Below, one piece after another: positions 1 to 6,304 of a stretch of DNA of 6,768 bases. Source of the stretch: Methylophilaceae bacterium (GTDB lineage: Bacteria; Pseudomonadota; Gammaproteobacteria; Burkholderiales; Methylophilaceae); assembly GCA_010031285.1 (NCBI GenBank), contig RHAY01000037.1:1-6768 (forward strand), written 5' to 3'. How positions within the stretch are numbered: the first letter of the stretch is position 1; each line of letters starts with the position of its first letter. Position numbers and translations under genes: made by a program. Below the pieces are notes generated by a model. That model was not told the DNA's origin, searched no databases, and worked only from the letters and a program-made list of their open reading frames with translations.

Positions 1-957
1 AAGGAAATTTGCCTGAGATATAAAGCCGCTAACATTTAAACCCAATTTTGAAGCCTCTCTTGCAACATAGCTAAAATTAACATGGGTTGTAATATCTTGT
101 ATGCCTACTTGGATAAGAGGATTGTCATGGACATAATGCTTAAAATGACACATCAATGTTCCTTGAGATCTTTGCTCATGAAAGTATTCTGTATGGTTAA
201 AACCATAATCAATAATAAATACAATGCCTTTGCTAACTGATTGGCTAATCTTATTAAGCCAATTTTTAATATGAAGCGGGTATTCTGCAAGATAGTTATC
301 TGGAAGATTTTTTAAATCTATTTCGTCGTAATTAGATATATCCTCTATTAACTTATCCTTCCAAATTAATACATGATTTTCTACACCAATACCTTTTTGA
401 TAATACTTGCCTGATTCTTTTTTTATTAAGTCTACGGGTAGCGCATCTAAAAGCTCATTACAAAAAATGATCCCCTCGTATTCTTCAGGAAGCTCATCAA
501 TCCATTGTATTTTGCTAAATAAATGTGAGGGTAAATGTTTTATTAAAAGCTGATGCTGTTGCTTTCTCAGTGAAGGGCTTATTTCCAGAATAAGATATTG
601 ATTAATATTTTCATTATCACTGCTCAATGATTGAATTACTTGAAGAGCAAACTGACCTGATCCAGCACCAATTTCAATAATACTTCTTGATATTGATTGA
701 AAGATTTCTTTGAATTGAATACATAATGTTTTTGCAAAAAAATTTGATATTTCGGACGCTGTAACAAAATCACCTTTTTCACCAAATTTTCTTGAAGTTC
801 CAGTGTAATAACCTAATTCGAGGTCATAAAGTGCAAATTCCATGAATCGATCGAAGCTTATCCATCCCTGATTAGAATGAATAGATTGGATAATTTTTGT
901 TTTTAATTGCTCACTTAAATCAATTTCATTTTGAAGAGCTGTAGGCATTAATGACAT
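1..957 (-). CDS. MidA/NDUFAF7-family SAM-dependent methyltransferase (COG1565), C-terminus cut by window edge
   Basis: Translating the minus strand from the ATG at 957 gives 319 codons with no stop, open to base 1, so the C-terminal part lies outside the window; the family is usually about 380 residues. Visible landmarks: a conserved N-terminal block with FMEFALYD and LGYYTG (residues 38-53), GDFVTASEIS (62-71), the SAM-binding motif I EIGAGSGQFA (95-104), CNELLDALPVD (166-176), FIIDYGF (247-253), and the GTLMCHFKHYVHD and GIQDITTHVNF blocks (266-295) typical of COG1565. The mitochondrial relative NDUFAF7 methylates an arginine of a complex I subunit; the bacterial substrate is not established, so only a protein methyltransferase role is inferred. 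An alternative ATG lies at 948. Neither start has a Shine-Dalgarno sequence, and the nearest -10-like box (967-972) would leave only a few leader bases. It is divergent from the pteridine reductase gene. Family assignment is firm; the exact start is not. Confidence 0.9.
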   Translation of the reverse strand, partial: MSLMPTALQNEIDLSEQLKTKIIQSIHSNQGWISFDRFMEFALYDLELGYYTGTSRKFGEKGDFVTASEISNFFAKTLCIQFKEIFQSISRSIIEIGAGSGQFALQVIQSLSSDNENINQYLILEISPSLRKQQHQLLIKHLPSHLFSKIQWIDELPEEYEGIIFCNELLDALPVDLIKKESGKYYQKGIGVENHVLIWKDKLIEDISNYDEIDLKNLPDNYLAEYPLHIKNWLNKISQSVSKGIVFIIDYGFNHTEYFHEQRSQGTLMCHFKHYVHDNPLIQVGIQDITTHVNFSYVAREASKLGLNVSGFISQANFL

Positions 958-966
958 AGGTATTAG

Positions 967-974
967 ATTATAAT
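967..974. promoter_or_regulatory. Self-complementary ATTATAAT, candidate shared -10 for divergent promoters
   Basis: The octamer ATTATAAT equals its own reverse complement, so TATAAT reads perfectly on plus (969-974) and on minus (972-967). It sits in the 44-bp spacer between the two divergent starts (957 minus, 1002 plus). On plus it would give a leader of about 20 nt before the pteridine reductase ATG; on minus the transcript would begin about at the methyltransferase ATG. No good -35 hexamer is visible at the right spacing on either side, and such boxes are common by chance in AT-rich DNA. Confidence 0.4.
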
Positions 975-1001
975 AGAGTCAATTCATTTATAGATAAACC
1001 T

Positions 1002-1748
1002 ATGAAATCTAATAAAAAAATTGCTCTTGTTACTGGTGGCGCCAAAAGAATTGGACAGGCAATTTGTAAGCTCCTTCATGAATCGGATATAGACTTAATG
1101 ATTCATTATCGTCATTCAGCTGATGAAGCAAAAAAACTCCAGGAAAATTTAAATAAAATCCGTAAAAATTCTGCAAATATTATTCAAGCTGATCTTTTAG
1201 ATACAAGTGTATTGCCAAATCTTGTTGAGGAAACAATCAAGAAATACGGCAGATTAGATATTCTTATAAATAATGCTTCAAGTTATTACCCGACAGAAAT
1301 CGGAAAAATGAATGAAAGGAACTGGAACGATCTCATTGGAAGTAATTTAAAAGCCCCTTTATTTTTATCTCAACTTGCAGCAGATGAACTTATTAAAACT
1401 AAAGGCTGCATCATAAATATCACAGATACCCATATAGATAAGCCAAAAAAAAATTATATTATTTATAGCGTTGCTAAATCTGGTCTTACCACATTAACAA
1501 AATCACTTGCTCAAGAGTTAAGTCCAGATGTGAGAGTCAATGCCGTTGCTCCAGGTCCAGTTTTATGGCCTGAAAACAATGAAGAATTTAATGATATTTA
1601 TAAACAACGAGTGATTTCTCAAACATTATTAAAAAAAATGGGTACGCCGGAAGATGTAGCTATGGCTGTTAAATTTTTAGTATTAGATGCTCCATTTATT
1701 ACAGGTCATATTCTAGCCGTCGATGGAGGAAGATCACTCTCGTTATGA
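1002..1748 (+). CDS. Pteridine reductase-like short-chain dehydrogenase/reductase (FolM/PTR1 type)
   Basis: This 248-residue protein has the classic SDR length and a Rossmann fold. The N-terminal nucleotide motif is TGGAKRIG (11-18); the TGxxxRxG form with arginine, rather than the usual TGxxxGxG, is the pteridine reductase signature and goes with NADPH use. HYRHS (35-39) also fits the NADPH-binding region. NNAS is at 90-93, the structural Asn at 115, and the catalytic Tyr155 and Lys159 in YSVAK. An Asp (D142, in ITDTH) replaces the usual catalytic Ser, as in PTR1 and FolM. The AVAPGPVLWPE segment (181-191) and VDGG near the end are typical of proteobacterial members. It probably reduces a dihydropterin (dihydromonapterin or dihydrofolate) to the tetrahydro form in the cytoplasm; the exact substrate cannot be read from sequence. 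The ATG at 1002 has no Shine-Dalgarno sequence. The stop overlaps the ttcA start (ATGA), so the two form an operon. A run of nine A occurs at 1445-1453. Confidence 0.88.
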   Translation: MKSNKKIALVTGGAKRIGQAICKLLHESDIDLMIHYRHSADEAKKLQENLNKIRKNSANIIQADLLDTSVLPNLVEETIKKYGRLDILINNASSYYPTEIGKMNERNWNDLIGSNLKAPLFLSQLAADELIKTKGCIINITDTHIDKPKKNYIIYSVAKSGLTTLTKSLAQELSPDVRVNAVAPGPVLWPENNEEFNDIYKQRVISQTLLKKMGTPEDVAMAVKFLVLDAPFITGHILAVDGGRSLSL

Positions 1749-2647
1749 TTCCGCAAATTCCAATTAACGCAACGAATAACTTTCTTAAGTTAAGGAATAA
1801 ACTGATAGGGTTAACTGGCAAAGCAATCACTGATTTCAATATGATTGAAAATAATGATCGAGTCTTAGTATGCATGAGTGGCGGTAAAGATTCATATTCA
1901 TTATTAATGTTTTTGATAGCCCTTAAGGAAAGGGCGCCTATTCACTTTGATATCATTGCAATGAATTTAGATCAAAAACAACCTGACTTTCCTGCGAATG
2001 TGCTACCCAATTTTTTAAAAGACTTAGGTATCGAGCATCTCGTTGTCACCGAAGATACTTACTCAATTGTTAAAGAAAAAATTCCAAGTGGCAAAACCAC
2101 CTGCTCTTTATGTTCTCGACTAAGACGGGGTATTATTTACAGAACAGCAAAAGAACTTCGTATCAATAAAATTGCTTTGGGCCATCATCGTGACGATATT
2201 GTTGAAACGCTTTTTCTTAATATGTTTTTTGGATCCAAATTAAAAGCTATGCCGCCTAAATTAATTTCTAATGATGGTGAAAATATTATCATCAGGCCTT
2301 TAGCATATTGCTCAGAAAAAGAAATCTCAAGCTATGCATCTCGTATGAATTTTCCAATTATTCCTTGTAATCTATGTGGCTCACAAGAAAACCTTCAAAG
2401 AAAAAAAATAAAAGAAATGTTAATGGCATGGGAAAGAGAGCAACCTGGACGCATTAACAATATATACAATGCTATCTCAAATGTTGAACTTTCTCATTTA
2501 GGAGACAGACGACTTTATAACTTTGAAAATCTTAATCAACCTATCAAAGAAAAAGACGATGAACTTATCTTTACTGAAGATTTAATTAGAAATCTCAATC
2601 CCGATCTAAGCAATATAGCTTCATTCGCTGAAAATATTGCTTCTTAA
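1745..2647 (+). CDS. ttcA: tRNA 2-thiocytidine(32) synthase TtcA
   Basis: This is an ATP-dependent, iron-sulfur tRNA thiolase that adds sulfur to cytidine 32 of certain tRNA anticodon loops, activating the base by adenylation. The 300-residue protein matches the family length. It carries the PP-loop SGGKDS (45-50), the paired cysteines of KTTCSLCSRLRRG (Cys120, Cys123), the GHHRDD block (146-151) and the third conserved cysteine in PCNLCGSQENLQR (Cys208, with Cys211 nearby). By family knowledge the CxxC pair and the later Cys hold the cluster. The last 40 residues are weakly conserved. The start ATG overlaps the stop of the upstream reductase by four bases (ATGA), which implies translational coupling. 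A GGAGGA at 1725-1730 lies 14 nt upstream; this is long for a Shine-Dalgarno spacer, and it also encodes the conserved Asp-Gly-Gly of the reductase, so it may be coincidental. No clear terminator follows. Confidence 0.95.
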   Translation: MIPQIPINATNNFLKLRNKLIGLTGKAITDFNMIENNDRVLVCMSGGKDSYSLLMFLIALKERAPIHFDIIAMNLDQKQPDFPANVLPNFLKDLGIEHLVVTEDTYSIVKEKIPSGKTTCSLCSRLRRGIIYRTAKELRINKIALGHHRDDIVETLFLNMFFGSKLKAMPPKLISNDGENIIIRPLAYCSEKEISSYASRMNFPIIPCNLCGSQENLQRKKIKEMLMAWEREQPGRINNIYNAISNVELSHLGDRRLYNFENLNQPIKEKDDELIFTEDLIRNLNPDLSNIASFAENIAS

Positions 2648-2668
2648 AATTGTTATTTTGAATTTAAT

Positions 2669-2693
2669 TAACTTAATTTTTTTAAGTAAGTTA
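2669..2693. repeat. AT-rich inverted repeat downstream of ttcA
   Basis: TAACTTA (2669-2675) pairs with TAAGTTA (2687-2693) as a 7-bp stem with an 11-nt loop. An alternative pairing is ACTTAA (2671-2676) with TTAAGT (2682-2687) around a T5 loop. The stems are almost all A-T pairs and no T-run follows on the plus strand, so this is a poor intrinsic terminator for ttcA and could equally be a regulatory site upstream of topA. The start of the repeat overlaps an 11-mer (2667-2677) that recurs between pbpG and gcvH. Confidence 0.3.
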
Positions 2694-2703
2694 GTATAGA
2701 TAC

Positions 2704-2718
2704 CTTGTATATATCAAG
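2704..2718. promoter_or_regulatory. 15-bp near-palindrome CTTGTATATATCAAG over the candidate topA -35
   Basis: CTTG (2704-2707) and CAAG (2715-2718) are exact inverted arms around TATATAT; only one symmetric pair (2708 with 2714) mismatches apart from the central base. The element covers the putative -35 hexamer of topA, a position where a repressor could act. No known regulator is recognised, so its role as an operator is inference. Confidence 0.3.
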
Positions 2719-2733
2719 ATTTAAATTTATTAT
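2705..2733 (+). promoter_or_regulatory. Candidate topA promoter (-35 TTGTAT, -10 TATTAT)
   Basis: TTGTAT at 2705-2710 matches the sigma-70 -35 consensus at three of six positions. TATTAT at 2728-2733 matches the -10 consensus at five of six. The spacer is exactly 17 bp. Transcription would start near 2740, giving a leader of about 25 nt before the topA ATG at 2766. The high local A+T content makes chance matches likely. Confidence 0.35.
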
Positions 2734-2765
2734 TCAACAAAATTTTTTGATCTAGAAACTTCTTA

Positions 2766-5297
2766 ATGTCTAAACTGCTAATTGTTGAATCCCCATCTAA
2801 AGCCAAAACTCTCAAAAAGTATCTTGGTAATAAATTTGAAGTTTTAGCATCTTATGGCCATGTTCGTGATCTGATTCCAAAAACTGGCGCTGTTGAAACT
2901 GACAATAACTTCAAAATGAATTATGCAATTATTGAAAGAAACTCCAGACACGTTGATGAAATTGCAAAGGCTGTAAAAAAATCAGATGAAATCTACCTCG
3001 CTACTGATCCGGACCGAGAGGGAGAGGCTATTTCTTGGCATATTTTAGAAATACTCAATGAAAAAAAACTAACTAAAGAAAAGTTAATTAAACGCGTCAT
3101 TTTTCAGGAAATTACAAAATCAGCTATCGAATATGCCATTGAACACCCTCGTGACATTTCAATGCCGCTTGTAAATGCACAGCAAGCAAGGAGAGCGCTT
3201 GACTATCTTGTTGGATTCAATTTATCACCTCTGCTATGGAAAAAAATTAGAAGAGGTTTGTCAGCAGGAAGGGTTCAGAGTCCTGCGCTAAGACTTATTA
3301 TCGAAAGAGAAATTGAAATTGAAAAATTTATCAGCCAAGAATATTGGTCGATTCATTTAGATTCCATAAAATCTAAAAATAAATTTCAAGCAAAACTTAT
3401 TCAACTCGATAATAAAAAAGTAGAACAATTTACGATAACTTCAAAAGAGGACCATGAATCTGTTGTTGGTAAATTAATTTTAGAAAGTGCTGGCAAAACA
3501 AAAGTGACTCGTGTTGAAAAAAAACAAAGAACACGCAATCCTTCACCTCCTTTCACAACGTCAACACTTCAACAAGAGTCAGTAAGAAAACTTGGCTTCA
3601 CAACGAGTCGAGCCATGAGAATTGCTCAGCAACTTTATGAAGGTATTGATATTGGCAGCGGTACCGTAGGTTTAATTACATACATGAGAACAGATTCACT
3701 CACACTCTCAAATGAAGCCATCAATCAAATTAGAGGTTATATTCAGTCTAATTTTGATGCAGATTACTTACCTAAAGCACCTATTTTTTATAAGACAAAA
3801 TCAAAAAATGCTCAAGAAGCACATGAAGCAATTCGACCAACCGACATCAGCCGATCGCCTCAAAGTCTTATTGGTAAACTATCTCCTGAGCAATTTAAGT
3901 TATATGAAATGATATGGAAGCGTTCTTTGGCAAGCCAAATGACGCCTGCAAAATTTGATGCTGTAAGTGTAGACCTTGCGATTGGATCTGAAGCAAATTT
4001 ATTTAGAGCTACTGGTCAAACACTTATATTTCCTGGATTTATCGCTATTTATTCTGAGAGCTTAGATGATACTTCAAATGATGATGAAGACTCTCTTAAA
4101 TTACCTCCACTTGAAACTGGTGAAATTCTAACAGTCGATAAAATCTATGGTGATCAACATTTTACCGAACCACCGCCAAGATACTCCGAAGCGAGCTTAG
4201 TTAAATCTCTAGAAGAATACGGTATCGGAAGACCTTCTACTTATGCGAGCATTATTTCAACTCTCCAAGATCGCGAATATGTCATTCTCGATAAAAAAAG
4301 ATTCATGCCTACTGATGTAGGTCGTGTTGTTAATAAATTCCTCACTGAACATTTTACTCGTTATGTTGATTATGATTTTACTGCTGGTCTTGAAAGCTCT
4401 TTGGATGAAATTGCAGAAAATAATAAGGAGTGGGTGCCACTTCTTAAAAACTTTTGGGATGATTTTAATAAAACAATTAATGAAAAATCAAATATAGATC
4501 GTGCTGAAATTACACAAGAGGCAATTCATGAAGACTGTCCTAAATGTGGCAAGCCTTTGTTCTCCAGATTAGGTAGAAGAGGAAAATTTATTGGATGCTC
4601 TGGTTATCCTGATTGTGACTACACTAGAAACGTTAATGGTGAGTCAAGTACACAAAACGAGCCTATCCTTGTTTGCAAAGATCCTGAAACTGGAAAAGAT
4701 GTTCTATTGTTGGTTGGACCCTATGGACCTTATCTTCAAGTTGGCATTCAAGAAGAAGATAGCAAAAAGAAACCTAAGCGCGTTAGTGTGCCTAAAGAAA
4801 TATCATTAAGCGACCTCAATGAAAATATAGCATTAAATCTTTTATCACTACCTAAAGAGCTAGGTCTTCATCCAGATACAGGGAAAAAAGTAATTGTTAA
4901 TATTGGACGTTTTGGACCTTATGTAAATTATGATGGTAAATTCAAATCTATTCCAAAATCGGAATCTATTTTTGATGTGACACTGGAACGAGGACTTGAG
5001 CTCATTGCGGAAGCTATTGCTAAAAATGCTCCTTTAAGAACCCTGGGTAACGATCCCGAAACAAATCTTTCAGTTGAAATTTTTAATGGTCGCTATGGCA
5101 CATATATTCAAAAAGGGTCGACCAAAGTTACTCTTCCAAAAGATCAAGATATTGAAAAAATTACCTTTGAAGAGGCTTTAATTCTCATAAGCAACAAAGA
5201 AGCTTTAGGCAAAGGCAAAAAGAAAACATCTGAGAAAAAAGGTGCTACCAAAAAGCCTGCAGCAAAAAAGAAGACAAGGAAAACTAAAGAAGTTTAG
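2766..5297 (+). CDS. topA: DNA topoisomerase I (type IA)
   Basis: TopA relaxes negative supercoils by cutting one DNA strand through a tyrosine phosphodiester and passing the other strand, with Mg2+. The 843 residues are close to the 865 of E. coli. The Toprim domain starts at LLIVESPSKAKT (4-15; acidic Glu9) and contains DPDREGE (81-87; Asp81, Asp83, Glu85). The catalytic Tyr306 lies in GLITYMRTDS, followed by the conserved Arg308. SAGRVQSPALR (166-176), AQEAHEAIRPTD (349-360) and EEYGIGRPSTYA (483-494) are other family blocks. After the core there is one four-cysteine zinc finger (Cys591, Cys594, Cys611, Cys617). Three GxxGxY-type C-terminal repeats follow, around 651-660, 714-730 and 775-791, then a lysine-rich tail (815-841). 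The MSKLLIVESP start is the usual one, but no Shine-Dalgarno sequence precedes the ATG. The gene is probably monocistronic: 118 bp separate it from ttcA, and it converges on pbpG with a four-base overlap of stop codons. Confidence 0.97.
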   Translation: MSKLLIVESPSKAKTLKKYLGNKFEVLASYGHVRDLIPKTGAVETDNNFKMNYAIIERNSRHVDEIAKAVKKSDEIYLATDPDREGEAISWHILEILNEKKLTKEKLIKRVIFQEITKSAIEYAIEHPRDISMPLVNAQQARRALDYLVGFNLSPLLWKKIRRGLSAGRVQSPALRLIIEREIEIEKFISQEYWSIHLDSIKSKNKFQAKLIQLDNKKVEQFTITSKEDHESVVGKLILESAGKTKVTRVEKKQRTRNPSPPFTTSTLQQESVRKLGFTTSRAMRIAQQLYEGIDIGSGTVGLITYMRTDSLTLSNEAINQIRGYIQSNFDADYLPKAPIFYKTKSKNAQEAHEAIRPTDISRSPQSLIGKLSPEQFKLYEMIWKRSLASQMTPAKFDAVSVDLAIGSEANLFRATGQTLIFPGFIAIYSESLDDTSNDDEDSLKLPPLETGEILTVDKIYGDQHFTEPPPRYSEASLVKSLEEYGIGRPSTYASIISTLQDREYVILDKKRFMPTDVGRVVNKFLTEHFTRYVDYDFTAGLESSLDEIAENNKEWVPLLKNFWDDFNKTINEKSNIDRAEITQEAIHEDCPKCGKPLFSRLGRRGKFIGCSGYPDCDYTRNVNGESSTQNEPILVCKDPETGKDVLLLVGPYGPYLQVGIQEEDSKKKPKRVSVPKEISLSDLNENIALNLLSLPKELGLHPDTGKKVIVNIGRFGPYVNYDGKFKSIPKSESIFDVTLERGLELIAEAIAKNAPLRTLGNDPETNLSVEIFNGRYGTYIQKGSTKVTLPKDQDIEKITFEEALILISNKEALGKGKKKTSEKKGATKKPAAKKKTRKTKEV

Positions 5298-6232
5298 CTG
5301 TTTTGTTTAAATTGATCTGAATAGGAAATTGAAGAAGTTTTTTCAATCCATTTTCGAATTCTATTTGCATCCGCAATTCGAGTAGCGCTTCCATAAGATT
5401 TAAGCAATACAATAATCATGGGTTGCCCACTAATCATAGCTTGCATAACAAGACATTTTCCAGCTTCTTGAATAAAGCCAGTTTTTGATAAACCAATCAC
5501 CCAATCACTTTTTCTAACTAATCCATTCGTATTATTAAAGTTAACTGGTGCGCGATGACCTTTAACATAGGCCTCGTAAGAGGCTGTAGTTGTGATTTCT
5601 CGAATTTCAGGATATTGATAAGCAGCTTTTACCATCTTCACGAGATCTTCTGCTGTCGACATATTATGGTTATTAAGTCCTGTAGGGTCTGCAAATTCAC
5701 TTCGAGTCATATCAAGTTGCAACGCTTTGATATTCATCGCATTTACGAAGCCAGCCTTCCCTGTTGGATAATTTCTTCCTAATGCAGCAGCTGCGCGATT
5801 ATCAGACGCAATTAAAGCAATTTTAAGAAGTTCAGAACGAGGTAATACCGTTCCAACAGGTAGTTTTGAACTTGAATTTTTTATGGTATCAACATCTTCA
5901 TCGGTAATAGTGATTTCTTCATCCATTGGAAGCTTTGCATCTAACGTGACCATAGCTGTCATAAGCTTAGTTACGGATGCAATAGATGTTTGCGCATCTG
6001 TGTCTTTGGCATATAAAACCTCGCCTGTATTTTGATTCACAATCAATGCATTTGAAGAAGCCACTCTTAAAAGACCATCTTTATTGGTCTTATTGTCTGC
6101 GGCAGATATACGGGCTAATTCTGCTTTTGTAGGTTTTTTAGATTTTGGTTGATTTGCTTCAACTGAGATTGAAGCCAGAAGAAAGAAAGAAGTTAAGCTG
6201 AGGATGAAAAAAAGTCTAATACGTTCTCTCAC
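5294..6232 (-). CDS. pbpG: D-alanyl-D-alanine endopeptidase (PBP7/PbpG type, peptidase S11)
   Basis: This is a periplasmic low-molecular-weight penicillin-binding protein. The family cleaves D-Ala-meso-DAP cross-links in peptidoglycan and helps remodel the wall. The 312 residues match PBP7 (about 310) rather than the longer DacA/DacC carboxypeptidases. A signal peptide is clear: Arg-rich start, hydrophobic stretch (about 7-21), likely cleavage after VEA (residue 26). The catalytic motifs are SVTK (Ser86, Lys89), SDN (143-145) and KTG (250-252). The blocks FADPTGLN (180-187) and GHRAPVNFNNTNGLVR (225-240) are characteristic of PbpG. The start is GTG at 6232, chosen because AGGAGA (6245-6240) lies 7 nt upstream and the signal peptide begins there. 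Its TAA stop overlaps the topA stop. It is divergent from gcvH and appears monocistronic on this side. Confidence 0.93.
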   Translation of the reverse strand: MRERIRLFFILSLTSFFLLASISVEANQPKSKKPTKAELARISAADNKTNKDGLLRVASSNALIVNQNTGEVLYAKDTDAQTSIASVTKLMTAMVTLDAKLPMDEEITITDEDVDTIKNSSSKLPVGTVLPRSELLKIALIASDNRAAAALGRNYPTGKAGFVNAMNIKALQLDMTRSEFADPTGLNNHNMSTAEDLVKMVKAAYQYPEIREITTTASYEAYVKGHRAPVNFNNTNGLVRKSDWVIGLSKTGFIQEAGKCLVMQAMISGQPMIIVLLKSYGSATRIADANRIRKWIEKTSSISYSDQFKQNS

Positions 6233-6239
6233 TCGGTAA

Positions 6240-6245
6240 TCTCCT
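6240..6245 (-). promoter_or_regulatory. Shine-Dalgarno AGGAGA for the GTG start of pbpG
   Basis: On the minus strand AGGAGA ends 7 nt before the GTG at 6232. This decides the non-ATG start. It is the only well-placed strong ribosome binding site in the window; the other starts lack one or, for ttcA, have one at long spacing. Confidence 0.8.
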
Positions 6246-6265
6246 ATTCACACTAAATTTACGCG

Positions 6266-6294
6266 ATAATAAACAAAAAAAACAAATTTGTCAT
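6266..6294 (-). promoter_or_regulatory. Candidate pbpG promoter (-35 ATGACA, -10 TATTAT, 17-bp spacer)
   Basis: On the minus strand ATGACA (6294-6289) matches the -35 consensus at five of six positions and TATTAT (6271-6266) matches the -10 at five of six. They are separated by exactly 17 bp, and the spacer contains a run of eight T. Transcription would start near 6259, leaving a leader of about 27 nt that includes the AGGAGA ribosome binding site. This is the best promoter match in the window. Confidence 0.55.
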
Positions 6295-6304
6295 TAACTT
6301 AATG
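6282..6304. promoter_or_regulatory. Two abutting palindromes between pbpG and gcvH, candidate operator
   Basis: ACAAATTTGT (6282-6291) is a perfect 10-bp palindrome. Directly next to it, CATTAACTTAATG (6292-6304) has perfect 6-bp inverted arms around a central C. Together they cover the -35 region of the pbpG promoter and the place where a gcvH promoter would lie, so one bound protein could affect both genes. No known regulator site is recognised; AT-rich DNA yields palindromes readily. Confidence 0.35.

Noticed and set aside
2648..2765. A small gene or structured RNA between ttcA and topA
   Set aside because: The region is extremely AT-rich, has no convincing open frame with a start and ribosome site, and has no GC-containing helices beyond the weak inverted repeat.
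3712..3912. 66-codon plus-strand frame inside topA
   Set aside because: It lies wholly within the strongly supported topA frame, shows no family features and has no ribosome binding site; it is a shadow frame.
4591..4809. 72-codon plus-strand frame inside topA, over the zinc-finger region
   Set aside because: It is out of frame with topA, whose zinc-finger cysteines and repeats are clearly encoded here; nothing recognisable in the alternative translation.
5281..5305. Small hairpin at the topA-pbpG junction (CTAAA/TTTAG, or AAACT/AGTTT) followed by T-rich bases
   Set aside because: The stems are only 5 bp and almost all A-T, so they would not form a working intrinsic terminator.
5555..5782. 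75-codon plus-strand frame antisense to pbpG
   Set aside because: The opposite strand encodes conserved PBP7 motifs throughout this stretch; the Cys- and Ile-rich antisense translation matches nothing.
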